A stretch of 64,000 bases of DNA from Microscillaceae bacterium (GCA_012031215.1 JAAUUB010000002.1:1-64000), one strand, 5' to 3'; positions 28,509-38,619 are shown, counted from the first letter of the stretch. Made by a program: numbers and translations. Notes: a model not told the origin generated them from the letters alone.

Positions 28509-29900
28509 TTAGTTCAGGGCTTTTTGCTCATAACGGCTCTTTTGACCCGCCAGAATGTAGAATCGGGAAGTAAGCAAAAATGCCGATGCTGTCAGGCCCG
28601 CCGACAATCCAATCCATACACCCTGAATGCCCATTTTTGCCTCAAAAGCCAGCCAATAGCCCAAAGGCAGCCCAATGACCCAATAGGCCACCAAAGCAAA
28701 AAGGGTTGGAATATTGACATCTTCGAGGCCCCGCAAGGCCCCCAAAGCAGCACACTGCACCCCGTCCGAAAGCTGAAAAAAGCCCGCGATAATCATCAAA
28801 CTGGCCGCAATACCGACCACCTCCCCCTCCTGTATATAAAGATGTACTAAGGCCTGGTTAAAAATGATAAAGGTAAGGCAGCTCACCAACATAAATGCCG
28901 CCGCCAAGCCAAAGGCCACCGAACCATTTCTTCGCACCCCGACCGGATTACGCGCCCCCCAGGCATCGCCCACCCGGATAGAACCCGCCGCTGCAAAGCC
29001 TGCCGCAATCATATAAGTAATCGAGGCCATGCTGATAGCAATCTGATGCGCGGCCAGAGGCGATTCGCCCAGCCAGCCGATAATGACCGCCGCCGCCGCA
29101 AAAGCCCCCGCTTCAAACAAATATTGAAATCCGGCGGGCAGGCCCAAAATCATTATCTTCTGGATAATCTCCCATTGCGGCAACCAGCCCTTTTGAAAAG
29201 GCACGTACGACTTAATTTTATTCGAGTACTGAAATATAAGATACAAGCCTATCCACATCAGCGTGCGGGAAAGCAGGGTAGCCAGGCCGGCCCCGTTCAG
29301 GCCCCAGGCAGGCAGGCCCCAATGCCCTTCTATCAATAGCCAGTTGAGCGGAATATTGATGAAAAAAGCGAAAAATGTGATGTACATGGCTGGCTGGGTG
29401 ATAGAAAGCCCATCCGAAAAGCCCTTGAAGGCCAAAAAGAGCATCATAGGCAAAGCCGATACGGCCACAATCTGCAGATAAGGAACGGCCTGGGCCATCA
29501 CGGCGGGCGATTGCCTGAACCAGGCAAAGTTCCAGCTCAGTACCAAAATCACAAACATACTTAGCAAGCCTATCAAAAAGCCCACCTGCAGGCCCGCCCG
29601 TAGCAACTGCCCACAACGAAGGGTGTTTTGCTGGCTTTTGGCACTGGCCGTGAGCGGTGCCAGGATAGACATAACCCCAATGCCAATCACACACACGACA
29701 AAAAAAATAGAATTGGCAATGCCCGAAGCACCCAGGGCTACCTCGCCCAGATAATGGCCTACCATCAAGCTATCCGTGACACCCATTGCCACCAGCCCAA
29801 TCTGCGCCACAACAATCGGGTAGCTCAGGCGAAGGGTGTCCCAAAACTCCTGACGGTACAGCGTCAGGGTGCTGGGAAAAGTGTTTTTTTGGATGTTCAC
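28509..29900 (-). CDS. MATE family efflux transporter
   Basis: 463 residues with about twelve membrane segments, the length and pattern of MATE proteins. Diagnostic stretches are LSYPIVVAQIGLVAMGVTDSLMVGHYLGE at the start and, in the second half, GLPAGFQYLFEAGAFAAAAVI and IRVGDAWGARNPVG. It exports cationic compounds in exchange for Na+ or H+. A TACTTTTG element sits just upstream, and a strong terminator separates it from the ppiD-like gene on the same strand, so it is probably transcribed alone. Confidence 0.93.
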   Translation of the reverse strand: MNIQKNTFPSTLTLYRQEFWDTLRLSYPIVVAQIGLVAMGVTDSLMVGHYLGEVALGASGIANSIFFVVCVIGIGVMSILAPLTASAKSQQNTLRCGQLLRAGLQVGFLIGLLSMFVILVLSWNFAWFRQSPAVMAQAVPYLQIVAVSALPMMLFLAFKGFSDGLSITQPAMYITFFAFFINIPLNWLLIEGHWGLPAWGLNGAGLATLLSRTLMWIGLYLIFQYSNKIKSYVPFQKGWLPQWEIIQKIMILGLPAGFQYLFEAGAFAAAAVIIGWLGESPLAAHQIAISMASITYMIAAGFAAAGSIRVGDAWGARNPVGVRRNGSVAFGLAAAFMLVSCLTFIIFNQALVHLYIQEGEVVGIAASLMIIAGFFQLSDGVQCAALGALRGLEDVNIPTLFALVAYWVIGLPLGYWLAFEAKMGIQGVWIGLSAGLTASAFLLTSRFYILAGQKSRYEQKALN

Positions 29901-29923
29901 GGCTTTGGAAATTAATTAAGGCG

Positions 29924-29931
29924 CAAAAGTA
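29924..29931 (-). promoter_or_regulatory. Possible -7 promoter element of the MATE gene
   Basis: Minus strand TACTTTTG, matching TAnnTTTG, 23 bases before the start codon and downstream of the terminator at 29996-30027. No clear -33 TTG at 19-21 bases. Confidence 0.4.
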
Positions 29932-29995
29932 CAAAATCTCCCCCTTAAAAGGAGGAAGGGTGGGTTTCCTTCACGGAATCTTAACATCAGGCCAA

Positions 29996-30027
29996 CAAAA
30001 AAAGCCTTTGCATCTGGCAAAGGCTTT
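29996..30027 (-). terminator. Rho-independent terminator of the ppiD-like gene
   Basis: Perfect 11-base stem AAAGCCTTTGC / GCAAAGGCTTT (30001-30011 and 30017-30027) with a 5-base loop, followed on the minus strand by a run of T. It lies about 30 bases after the stop of the gene at 30056-32182. Confidence 0.85.
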
Positions 30028-30055
30028 GTTTTGAAGCGTTTTGTGCCTTCTCAGA

Positions 30056-32182
30056 TTAATAAAACTTATATCGGTTGTCTTCAATGTTGGAAGCTTCTTT
30101 GATGGCTTCGCTGATGAGAAACTGGGTTCTCTGGGCCAGTTTTTGCTGAATTTCGGTTTTATACTGGCCAAAATCGGCAATTTTAGGGGCCGGGCTGAGC
30201 GCTATCAGTTCTATCACCATCAGGCCCGCTTCGTCCTGAATAGCCCCGGAGCGTTTTCCTTTGCTGAGGCCAAACACAGTGCCTACCGAACGGGGATTAA
30301 AACCCGTACCCCCCAATACATTATTTTCCAGGGTTACATTGTCAAGCGTGTTTATCTGGGCTTCGGCCCCGTATTTCTTGGCCATTTCTTCCAGGCTTTT
30401 GGCTTTGAGGTCAAGTTTTTTGAGGATAGCCTCGGCTTTCACTTTTTTCAGCACCTCCTGCATCAATTGTTCCCGGAAGGCTTCCACCGTAGATTCATCC
30501 TTCACAATTTTCTCGGTCAGGGTGGCAATCACGTATTTGTTTTGTTCCTGGGCCTCAAATACCTCCGACACATCGCCCACCGAAGCATCGTTGAAAGCCC
30601 AGCGCACCACCTCACGCAGCCCCTGCACCCCTCCGAGGCTGGAAGCACTGGTGGCCAGTTTGGGCGCGTTCAGCAATACCAGCTTGGGATTTTTCTTAAT
30701 ATTTTCACGAAACTGGTCGCCGTTTTCACTTTGAGCGCGAAACTCTTCGGCCAGGTAAAGCACCGAATCACGGGTTTCTTCGCTGGGTTCCAGGCCCCGT
30801 TCTATGGTCGCCAATTTATATGTATTGCGATTTTTGGTTTGGGTTACCTCCAGGATGTGAAAGCCTAAATTAGTTTCTACCAGGTTGGGCAATAGACCAG
30901 GGTTTTCGGGGGCGAAGGCCGCCGCTTCAAAAGGCCCTACCATTTGCCCCCGCTTAAACCAGCCCAGGTCGCCGCCCCGGTCTTTGGTGCCGTCCTGGCC
31001 GTATTGCTGGGCCATTTTGGCAAAATCGCTGCCTTCTTTTATTTTTTGTAAGACTTCATTGGCCTGGGTTCGCGCTTTTTCTTTTTCCTCGGCAGTGGCA
31101 TTGGGCTGAATTTGGAAAAGGATATGCCTTGCCCGCACAAAGTCCACCGAATCTTCACGAATATCGGTTACTTTAAAAATTTTGTAGCTCTTGCCATCAA
31201 TGTGTGGGCCATAAATGCCCCCTTTGAGCAGGGCCGGGTTTTTGTCAAATAATACGGTCGGTATTTCTGCCAGGGTTTGGTAGCCCGCTGCCTGGCCGGG
31301 GGCATCCGAATTGGTCGCTGCAAAGGCCGAATCGTTGGGGGCTTTGGCAAAATCTTTGGCTAGCTGTCGGATTTCCTCGCTAAAAGCGACACTGTCGCGG
31401 GAGGAGGGCAAAATATCAAACACCACATAATCCAGACTGCGTTGTTCCCGGGCCTTGTATTTTTCGGGATATTTATTAAGCTCTTCTTTCAGTTGGGCAT
31501 CCGTGATTTTGGCCGTGTAAACCGAGTCTATCAGTGAAGTGAAAGGCACAAACACATATTTTACTTTTGCTTTGGCGGTCTTATGTTCATAAAGGCGTTG
31601 GGCCTCGGCTTTGGTTACATAGTCCGAAATTCGAAATAAGGCTTCGTATTTCCTTTGCAGACGGTCTTTTTTGAGATACTCCTCAAAATCAGCCCATTGG
31701 GCTTGTTGCTCTACGGGTAATTTTGGCAATTGCTTCAAAAACTCCACGATTCGGTTTTTATCAAATTTTTGGGTTTGGGGGTCGGTAAACTGCCGCCGCA
31801 CCTCCGGGTGGATGAAGGCCGAATCGCCCTGCACCATCTGGTAAAGTTCTTCTTCGGTTACGGTGATGCCCAATTGCTCAAACTGCTCCTGGTAGGCATA
31901 GTCAAAAAGGAAAGTGTTCCAGACTTGGTCGCGGATGCCACTGATTTGGGCTTCGGAAGGGGATTCGCCCGACTGTTGGCGGTAGTTATTCAAAGCCCGC
32001 TCTACTTTGGCGTTATACTCATTATAATCTATGTTTTGGCCGTTGATTTCACCTACGTAGCGTTTTTCGCTACTAAAAAAGTTTTGCCCCAGTAGGTCGG
32101 CCAGCACAAAAGCGACAATTGAAAATCCAATAAAAAATATTGCTACACCGGAATATTTTCGAATACGGGTAATGATTGCCAT
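30056..32182 (-). CDS. PpiD/SurA-like peptidyl-prolyl isomerase
   Basis: 708 residues. An N-terminal membrane anchor (SGVAIFFIGFSIVAFVLADLL, about 12-32) is followed by a SurA_N-like chaperone domain. A parvulin PpiC domain comes near residues 345-445, with ARHILFQIQPNATAEEK, KEGSDFAKMAQQYGQD and GGDLGWFKRGQMVGPFE. A second, poorly conserved PPIase-like region follows. It helps fold proteins leaving the Sec translocon. A good promoter lies directly upstream and a terminator directly downstream, so it is a single-gene unit. Confidence 0.92.
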   Translation of the reverse strand: MAIITRIRKYSGVAIFFIGFSIVAFVLADLLGQNFFSSEKRYVGEINGQNIDYNEYNAKVERALNNYRQQSGESPSEAQISGIRDQVWNTFLFDYAYQEQFEQLGITVTEEELYQMVQGDSAFIHPEVRRQFTDPQTQKFDKNRIVEFLKQLPKLPVEQQAQWADFEEYLKKDRLQRKYEALFRISDYVTKAEAQRLYEHKTAKAKVKYVFVPFTSLIDSVYTAKITDAQLKEELNKYPEKYKAREQRSLDYVVFDILPSSRDSVAFSEEIRQLAKDFAKAPNDSAFAATNSDAPGQAAGYQTLAEIPTVLFDKNPALLKGGIYGPHIDGKSYKIFKVTDIREDSVDFVRARHILFQIQPNATAEEKEKARTQANEVLQKIKEGSDFAKMAQQYGQDGTKDRGGDLGWFKRGQMVGPFEAAAFAPENPGLLPNLVETNLGFHILEVTQTKNRNTYKLATIERGLEPSEETRDSVLYLAEEFRAQSENGDQFRENIKKNPKLVLLNAPKLATSASSLGGVQGLREVVRWAFNDASVGDVSEVFEAQEQNKYVIATLTEKIVKDESTVEAFREQLMQEVLKKVKAEAILKKLDLKAKSLEEMAKKYGAEAQINTLDNVTLENNVLGGTGFNPRSVGTVFGLSKGKRSGAIQDEAGLMVIELIALSPAPKIADFGQYKTEIQQKLAQRTQFLISEAIKEASNIEDNRYKFY

Positions 32183-32216
32183 ACAGTTTTATATCCTCTT
32201 TTTTAAAAAATTCCTG

Positions 32217-32247
32217 CAAATATAGAGAAGCCTGAGAAAATCGCCAA
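32217..32247 (-). promoter_or_regulatory. Bacteroidota-type promoter of the ppiD-like gene
   Basis: On the minus strand TTG (32247-32245), 20 bases, then TATATTTG (32224-32217), matching TTG-N19-21-TAnnTTTG. The start codon at 32182 leaves a leader of about 25-30 bases. Confidence 0.7.
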
Positions 32248-32354
32248 TTTCCGGCACTTTTATTATGGGCGGGCTTTGCCAGGCCAGGAAAAACCGGATA
32301 AACCAATTCCCCTTAATTTTGCTTTAGTCAGGTAAAGAAGCCTCATCAATAAAT

Positions 32355-33587
32355 ATGGAAAATACCGCTGCTCTTGAGATAGAAAAAATCCGCCAAGACT
32401 TTCCGATTTTGCATCAGGAAGTCAATGGAAAGCCTCTCATTTATTTTGACAATGCGGCCACTTCGCAAAAACCCAGGGTCGTAATAGAGGCCCTGGATAC
32501 CTATTACACAAAAAATAACGCTAACATACACCGGGGGGCGCATTACTTGGCTGCCAAATCGACGGCAGATTATGAAAGTACTCGTGAGGCCATACGGCAG
32601 TTTCTCCATGCTGCGCAGGTAGAGGAAATCATCTTTACCCGGGGCGTAACCGAAGCGGTCAATCTAGTGGCCTCTACCTGGGGGCGCAAATTTATCCAGG
32701 AAGGCGATGAAATCATCCTGACCGAAATGGAGCATCACTCCAATATAGTGCCCTGGCAATTGCTGGCCGAAGAAAAAGGGGCCCTCCTCAAGGTAGTGCC
32801 CATCACCGACCAAGGCGAATTAATCCTGGAAGCCTTTCAGGCCCTGCTTTCTCCCCGCACCAAGCTGGTCTCGGTGGTGCATGTGTCCAATGCCCTGGGC
32901 ACGGTCAATCCGGTGCAGGAAATCATCCGGCAAGCCCACCAAGCCGGAGCGGTGGTTTTCGTGGACGGAGCGCAGGCCAGTGTGCATCTGGAGATAGATG
33001 TGCAGGCCCTGGATTGTGATTTTTATGCCTTTTCGGGCCACAAAGTCTATGCCCCCACGGGCATTGGGGCCTTGTATGGCAAAAGGGCCTGGCTGGAACA
33101 AATGCCGCCTTATCACGGCGGCGGGGAAATGATTAAAGAAGTGAGTTTTAGCCGCACTACTTACAATGAAATCCCCCATAAATTTGAGGCCGGTACCCCC
33201 AATATTGCCGATGCCATTGCTTTCAAAAATGCCCTGGACTATGTCAATCAATTGGGCAAAAACCGCATTGCTGCCCACGAGGCCGATTTGCTGGCCTATG
33301 CCACGGCCCGGCTTCAGGAAATTCCCGGCTTGCAGATTGTGGGCACGGCTACCGAAAAAATCAGTGTCATCTCTTTTGTAATAGCGGGGGCCCACCACGG
33401 CGACCTGGGCACACTTCTCGATATGCAGGGGATAGCCATTCGCACGGGTCATCATTGCACCCAGCCGCTTATGCAACGCCTGGGCCTTTCGGGCACGGCT
33501 CGGGTCTCGTTTGCCCTCTATAACACTCGCCAAGAGATTGATGCCCTGATGGTGGCCTTGCAAAAGGCAGTTCGGATGCTGGCCTAA
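32355..33587 (+). CDS. sufS: Cysteine desulfurase, SufS type
   Basis: 410 residues. Contains YFDNAATSQKP near residue 29, TEMEHHSNIVPWQ near residue 120, the PLP-binding lysine in AFSGHKVYAPTGIGALYG near residue 225, and the catalytic cysteine in RTGHHCTQPLM near residue 362. It takes sulfur from cysteine for Fe-S cluster assembly by the SUF system. No sufBCDE genes are next to it; the downstream neighbour is the ribosomal operon. Confidence 0.94.
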   Translation: MENTAALEIEKIRQDFPILHQEVNGKPLIYFDNAATSQKPRVVIEALDTYYTKNNANIHRGAHYLAAKSTADYESTREAIRQFLHAAQVEEIIFTRGVTEAVNLVASTWGRKFIQEGDEIILTEMEHHSNIVPWQLLAEEKGALLKVVPITDQGELILEAFQALLSPRTKLVSVVHVSNALGTVNPVQEIIRQAHQAGAVVFVDGAQASVHLEIDVQALDCDFYAFSGHKVYAPTGIGALYGKRAWLEQMPPYHGGGEMIKEVSFSRTTYNEIPHKFEAGTPNIADAIAFKNALDYVNQLGKNRIAAHEADLLAYATARLQEIPGLQIVGTATEKISVISFVIAGAHHGDLGTLLDMQGIAIRTGHHCTQPLMQRLGLSGTARVSFALYNTRQEIDALMVALQKAVRMLA

Positions 33588-33644
33588 TTTTTTTCGCTAA
33601 TCATCCAGGCAGAATGAACGCTAATTAATTTTTGGATTAATTTT

Positions 33645-33674
33645 TTGTTATCCGCCTTCAAATTGCTACCTTTG
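33645..33674 (+). promoter_or_regulatory. Bacteroidota-type promoter of the rpsF operon
   Basis: TTG (33645-33647), 19 bases, then TACCTTTG (33667-33674): a near-perfect match to the phylum's housekeeping consensus TTG-N19-TAnnTTTG, 35 bases before the rpsF start. Confidence 0.8.
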
Positions 33675-33709
33675 CACTCCTAAATTGAGTTGAATACATT
33701 ACATCGCGT

Positions 33710-34078
33710 ATGGATTTGAAACCTTATGAAACCGTGTTCATTTTAACTCCCGTTTTGTCTGATGAACAGATGAAGGACACGGTACAAAAATTTAAGGCCA
33801 TTATCACTGATCAAGGAGGCACTATTGTGCACCAGGAAGATTGGGGCTTGAAAAAGCTGGCCTATCCGATTGAGAAAAAAAGCAACGGTTATTATACCGT
33901 GCTGGAATTTCGGGCCAAGCCCGAGTTTGTCAAAACCCTGGAAACGGAATACCGTCGGGATGAGCGGGTGATTCGCCACCTGGTCGTAGCCCTTGACAAG
34001 CACGCCGTGATTTACAACGAAAAAAGACGGCAAAAAAGAATGGCCGAATCTGAAGCAACCCCTAACCAAGAATCATAA
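33710..34078 (+). CDS. rpsF: 30S ribosomal protein S6
   Basis: 122 residues. Characteristic [15 protein letters not shown] near the start, [20 protein letters not shown] near residue 43, and the [16 protein letters not shown] segment near residue 82. It binds the central domain of 16S rRNA with S18. First gene of rpsF-rpsR-rplI; its stop overlaps the rpsR start. The Bacteroidota order without an ssb or priB gene between is normal. Confidence 0.96.
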   Translation: MDLKPYETVFILTPVLSDEQMKDTVQKFKAIITDQGGTIVHQEDWGLKKLAYPIEKKSNGYYTVLEFRAKPEFVKTLETEYRRDERVIRHLVVALDKHAVIYNEKRRQKRMAESEATPNQES

Positions 34079-34329
34079 TGAGCCTACAGAACGAACCCGT
34101 ACACCGCAACGAAAACCGCAAAAAGTATTGTCGTTTTCGCAAGCATGGCATCAAATACATTGACTACAAAGACCCTAATTTCTTGATTAAGTTTGTCAAT
34201 GAACAAGGGAAGATTTTGCCGCGCCGCCTGACTGGCACTTCGCTCAAGTATCAACGCCGGGTTTCTACGGCTATTAAGCGAGCCCGTCATCTGGCCTTGC
34301 TGCCGTATGTAACTGATTCATTGAAATAA
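34078..34329 (+). CDS. rpsR: 30S ribosomal protein S18
   Basis: 83 residues. Contains the family core [40 protein letters not shown] and [13 protein letters not shown]. It starts on the last base of the rpsF stop codon (TAATG arrangement), so the two are translationally coupled. Confidence 0.97.
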   Translation: MSLQNEPVHRNENRKKYCRFRKHGIKYIDYKDPNFLIKFVNEQGKILPRRLTGTSLKYQRRVSTAIKRARHLALLPYVTDSLK

Positions 34330-34357
34330 TTAGGGGGGAAACTTTAAGCACTGCAAA

Positions 34358-34803
34358 ATGGAAATTATTTAAAAGAAGATGTGCTCGGCCTGGGCTACAA
34401 AAATGACCTGAAAAAGGTGAAGCCCGGATATGCACGCAATTACCTGATTCCTAAGGGCTTGGCCATCGCAGCCAACGAAACCAACAAGAAAATCCTGGCC
34501 GAAAACCTTCGCCAGGCGGCACATAAAGCCGAAAAGCTCAAATTGGATGCCGAAGCCCTGGCCGCTCAAATTGCGGAAGTCTCCCTTGAAATTGCGGCCA
34601 AGGTCAGCGAAACCGGAAAGATATTTGGGGCCGTAACCAGCATACAGGTAGCCGATGCCCTCAAAATCAAAGGATTGGACATTGACCGCCGTAAGATTGT
34701 CTTTGAGCAAAAAGAAATTAAAGTATTGGGCGACTATACGGCGCTGGTGGATTTGCACCGGGAAGTCAAAGCTACTTTGAAATTTAAAGTAGTGGAGGCT
34801 TAG
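34358..34803 (+). CDS. rplI: 50S ribosomal protein L9 (frameshifted near the start)
   Basis: About 149 residues. The true start is ATG 34358, where the sequence reads MEII then a stop; restoring one T in the run at 34368-34370 gives MEIILKEDVLGLGYKNDLKK, the expected L9 N-terminus. The rest is intact: PGYARNYLIPKGLAIAAN, a long central helix, and a C-terminal domain with TGKIFGAVTSIQVADAL and GDYTALVDLHREV. Because L9 belongs to a ribosomal operon, the break is almost certainly a sequence error. Confidence 0.93.
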
Positions 34804-34827
34804 TAATTTTCTGGGCTGGCCTACAAG

Positions 34828-34868
34828 AAAAGCGTGTTCTTTGTAATGGGAAACACGCTTTTTTATTT
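34828..34868 (+). terminator. Rho-independent terminator of rpsF-rpsR-rplI
   Basis: Stem AAGCGTGTT (34830-34838) with AACACGCTT (34852-34860), 13-base loop, followed by a T-rich tract. It starts 25 bases after the rplI stop. A-rich sequence on the other side may let it also end the convergent WG-repeat gene. Confidence 0.8.
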
Positions 34869-34917
34869 TTTGAGAAAAGGAAAACGTACCGTATAAGTAG
34901 CTTTCCCCCCTCGTGAA

Positions 34918-36221
34918 TTACTTATATTCTTTGCCAGTTTTGTCGATGTAGAAGTAACTGTCGCCCAGGGCTACCATCGCAATCCCCCTTGAGAAAGGCT
35001 TCTTAATTCGGTCATACTTCGTGTCAATCACGACCTTGCCGGAGGTATCAATAAATCCCCATTTCATCCCCACCTGGATAGGGGCCATACCATCCGAAAA
35101 ATCGCCTACATCGATAGGACTATACACGGTCTGGTCTTTTTTGATTTGTTCGGGGGCAATTTTAATCATATTACGGCGGTCAATATAAGCCCAACGATTA
35201 CCAGTGCGCCGGTTTTTTACCGCCGCCAGTTCTTCGCTAAAGTCCCGGGCCGAAATATTTTCAAGAGGAATCTTGAGCACGCCCCGGCCGTCAATAAAAC
35301 CTTCTTGCGAGCCCTGGCGCACCCGGGCCAGGCCATTGACAAAAAGCCCGTAGTTGAGTCCAGGGTTTTGGTCATTGTCGGAGGGGAGACCATCATAATT
35401 AAACTTAATAATCTCCCGGCCTTGAATATCAATGAAGCCCCACTTAATGCTATTGGAAGCCCGCGAAAGGCCTTCCGCAAAGTCATATACCGTATTGAAC
35501 TGAGGCGCAATGACCAGATTTCCCTTTGCATCAATGAAACCCCATTTGCCATTTACATTGACGGCCGCCCGGCCTTCGTGAAAGTCGTGCACCTGGTCAT
35601 ATTTTAAGGGCACCACAATTTGCCCAGTTTTATCAATAAAGCCAAAAGGAGCCGTACCATTCACTTCATCAAAAATAGAAACCGCGGCGAGGCCGTCGCT
35701 AAAATTACTTACCCCAATAAATTGAGGAGGGGTTATTTCTTTACCCATTTGGTCAATAAAAGTCATTTGGGGGAAGGGAGAGTCGGCCGATTGCACTCCA
35801 ACGGCGGCAAAGCCTTCCGAGCAAAAGTCATAAACAAAATCATATTTAAACTCCGTGATGGGTTTGCCGAGGCCGTCGATAAAGCCCCATTTTTCCCCTT
35901 TTTGAACCGCCGCATATTTAGCCACTTCCTTGTAAAAGATGCTGTCTCGCATCACTACTTTGCCCTTGTCATCTTTGATGATTTTATTTTGGACATCCCG
36001 ACTTGGCACTTTCACGATGTTTTTTCAAGTACGGGAAAGAAAGGTTGCGCATTTTCGTAAGTTCCATTAATCTTAGAATAGGTCCAGGTTTCTCCTTTAC
36101 GCAAAGGCACTGGGTCAAGCTGAGCAAGCAACTTGGAAGCCGGGAAAAGAAAAAACAATGCCAATGATAGGCAAAAAACGGGCTGCTCAAACACAGCACG
36201 CAAGCGAACGAGCTTTGACAT
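34918..36221 (-). CDS. WG-repeat protein, secreted (frameshifted)
   Basis: About 434 residues from ATG 36221. A signal peptide (VFCLSLALFFLFPASKLLA) precedes about eight WG repeats of the pattern KWGFID-x-G-x-(I/V)-x(5-20)-F-x-EG-(L/R)A, for example NGKWGFIDAKGNLVIAPQF and SIKWGFIDIQGREIIKF. The frame breaks in the six-T run at 36020-36025; one more base joins FPVLEKNIVKVPS. WG repeats fold as solenoids or propeller-like units of unknown function. A second WG gene lies directly upstream on the same strand, suggesting duplication. Confidence 0.85.
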
Positions 36222-36368
36222 AGGGTGCATCAAGTAAAAAAAAACCATCGTAATCAAGAATTTATTTTCAAAAAACCGTGCCATTCAGCCGGGGGGTGCG
36301 AGAAATTCAGTCTTAATAACGAGATTACGCAGAGGCAAGTCTTTTGGATAATTTTTTTTCAGGAATTT

Positions 36369-37559
36369 TCAATCCCGGAAATATTCAAAGCCTTTTTTGT
36401 CAATATAACCATACTTCTGGTTGACAAAAATCCGGGCAATGCCCTGGTTAAAATCATCCACACTGTCATACCTGGCATTAATCATCATATTGCCCGCGCG
36501 GTCTATAAAACCCCATTTATTGCCTATTTTGACCGAAGCCAAGCCCTCCACAAAGTTCCCAATTCTTTCATAGCGAACCCCAATCACCTCATTGCCTCGC
36601 AGGTCGATGTATCCCCAGAGATTGCCTTTTTTTACTTTGGCAATGCCCTCTTTAAACCGCCCGGCATAACTAAACTGAGGCGAAATGCTCATCAGGCCCA
36701 TTTTGTTGATATAGCCCCATTGCCCATTTTTCTCAACCGGGGCCAGGCCTTCGCTGAAGCTGATAGCCGCTTCATAAATGGGCAAAATTTCCTTGCCTTC
36801 TGCATCCGTAAACCCCCAATATCCATTGCGTTCGGCCCGGGCCATTCCTTCAAAAAAGCTTTCAATGGCAAAATAGCGATGGGGAATAACCAAGTTTCCT
36901 TGTTCGTCCACAAAGCCCCAGCGACCGTCCAGTTTGACCCCCGCCCGCCCTTCGCGAAAAGGCAGGGCAAAATCATATTTTAGCCGAATAATTTCCTGGT
37001 TATCAGTATCGATAAAACCCCAGTAGCCCTCGGCTTTTACAGCGGCTTTTCCTTCCGAAAAATCGCCTGCTTCCTGAAAATTGGCCGGTATGATTTCTTC
37101 TCCTTCTGCATTGATAAAGCCATAAAAGCCTTCCCGCTTCACCCGGGCCAGGCCATTGGCAAAAAAAGAAATGTCTTCATAAATGGGCCTAGCGACTTCT
37201 TTGCCCTCCGCATTGATTAAGCCATAACGCCCATTGATATATATCTTGGCCAGATTATTTTCAAAATGCGTGGCGTAGTAATAGCGGTAAGGAACTACTT
37301 CCTTGAGCCGGGTATCAATGTACCCATACAAAACCCCGGATTTGACCCGGGCCCTCCCTTCAAAAAATGGGCTTGTTTCATCGTAATCAATGGATACCAC
37401 TATTTTTTGAGAAGGATTGGCATAGCCCCATTTGTCGCCTTTGCGATAGGGGATAAATTCGGTAATGGCTGTTTCTTGTGTCTGAGCCATAAGTTCAAAA
37501 GAGATGAACAGGCTGGCAAAGCCCATTTGCAGATACAAAGCCCAAAATATGCGCGTCAT
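36369..37559 (-). CDS. WG-repeat protein, secreted
   Basis: 396 residues from ATG 37559, chosen because it begins with a signal peptide (LYLQMGFASLFISFELMAQ). It consists almost entirely of about ten WG repeats, such as YRKGDKWGYANPSQKIV, EGYWGFIDTDNQEIIRL, GRWGFVDEQGNLVIP and NKWGFIDRAGNMMI, each with a following F-x-EG-x-A element. It is a paralogue of the gene downstream, spaced about 150 bases away. Likely periplasmic or surface exposed; function unknown. Confidence 0.87.
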   Translation of the reverse strand: MTRIFWALYLQMGFASLFISFELMAQTQETAITEFIPYRKGDKWGYANPSQKIVVSIDYDETSPFFEGRARVKSGVLYGYIDTRLKEVVPYRYYYATHFENNLAKIYINGRYGLINAEGKEVARPIYEDISFFANGLARVKREGFYGFINAEGEEIIPANFQEAGDFSEGKAAVKAEGYWGFIDTDNQEIIRLKYDFALPFREGRAGVKLDGRWGFVDEQGNLVIPHRYFAIESFFEGMARAERNGYWGFTDAEGKEILPIYEAAISFSEGLAPVEKNGQWGYINKMGLMSISPQFSYAGRFKEGIAKVKKGNLWGYIDLRGNEVIGVRYERIGNFVEGLASVKIGNKWGFIDRAGNMMINARYDSVDDFNQGIARIFVNQKYGYIDKKGFEYFRD

Positions 37560-37709
37560 TGGTATTGTATTAAAAACCTGAATTTGTTGGCAAATTAAGC
37601 CTACAAAAAGTATTAAAAAAATCGGCTTTGGGAACAAGTGCCTCGATTGGGCCGAAGTGAAGCGACAAACCAGGATTTTTGCGCTGGCAGCCTTGGCTTT
37701 GGCCGGATG

Positions 37710-38619
37710 CTATTCTGCCCTTGCAGCCACACGGAGGCGGCACTTCGGGCGCGGGGATTTTCAGCAATTTCGGTTTCGGAGGGCAGCAGGGGTTTGCGGG
37801 TCAGGGGTTCCAGGGGGCGTTGGATATTGCCATAAAATCCTTTTGCAGGGTGCCAGCCAGGTTTCCGCTTTGGAAAAAATGCTTGACCAGCCGGTCTTCC
37901 AGAGAATGATAGGCAATGATGAGGGCCCGGCCTCCCGGAGCCAATACCGGGGGCAAGTCCAGGAGTAAGGTTTCCAGCACTTTTAGTTCCTGATTTACTT
38001 CAATGCGTAAGGCCTGAAAAACCTGGGCCAGGTATTTGTTTTCCCGGTTTTTGGGGGCCAATTGCAGGGCCGCATCCCGTAGTTGCGAAGTCTGGACGAA
38101 CAAAGCCTGGCTGCGGGCCCGGACTAAGGCTTGGGCCAGGCGGCGGGCATTTTTGATTTCGCCGTATTGGCCCAGCACCTGCTGCAAATCGGCTTCAGAA
38201 TATTCATTGAGCACCTGAGCGGCTGTGAGGGGCTGGCGAATATCCATTCGCATATCCAGGGGCCCCTCAAACCGGGTTGAGAAACCCCGCTCGGCGGTAT
38301 CAAACTGGTGCGAAGAAACCCCCAAATCGGCAAAAATTCCCTGTACCTTTTCTATGCCCAGGAGCTTAAGATAGCGGCGGAAATAGGTGAAATTTGCTCC
38401 AAAAAACTGAAAACCAGGGTCTTGTATTTTCTCTGCTTCAAGCGCAGCATCCGGGTCCTGGTCAAAAGCCAAAAGCCGCCCGCCTGGGGCTATTTGCGCC
38501 AGGATAGCCCGGGCATGCCCGCCGCCGCCAAAGGTCAGGTCAAGGTAAACGCCTCCGGGCACCGGGGCCAGCCAATGGAGCGATTCGGCTTCTAAAACAG
38601 GTTTATGGTATTGTGTCAT
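37710..38619 (-). CDS. rsmH: 16S rRNA (cytosine(1402)-N(4))-methyltransferase (frameshifted at the C-terminus)
   Basis: About 304 residues. N-terminal HKPVLEAESLHWLAP and the SAM-binding DLTFGGGGHARAIL are diagnostic, with FADLGVSSHQFD near residue 95 and RALIIAYHSLEDRLVK near residue 245. The frame stops early at 37801. One added base near 37835 restores GNIQRPLEPLTRKPLLPSE and EIAENPRARSA; a second near 37739 restores RLRVAARAE and a stop at 37710, the normal RsmH end. It methylates C1402 in the ribosomal P site. The usual dcw neighbours (mraZ, ftsL, ftsI) are not visible here. Confidence 0.93.

Noticed and set aside
34918-37559. Repeats as a CRISPR array or other DNA repeat
   Set aside because: The periodicity is at the protein level (WG repeats) with divergent DNA and no fixed spacers.
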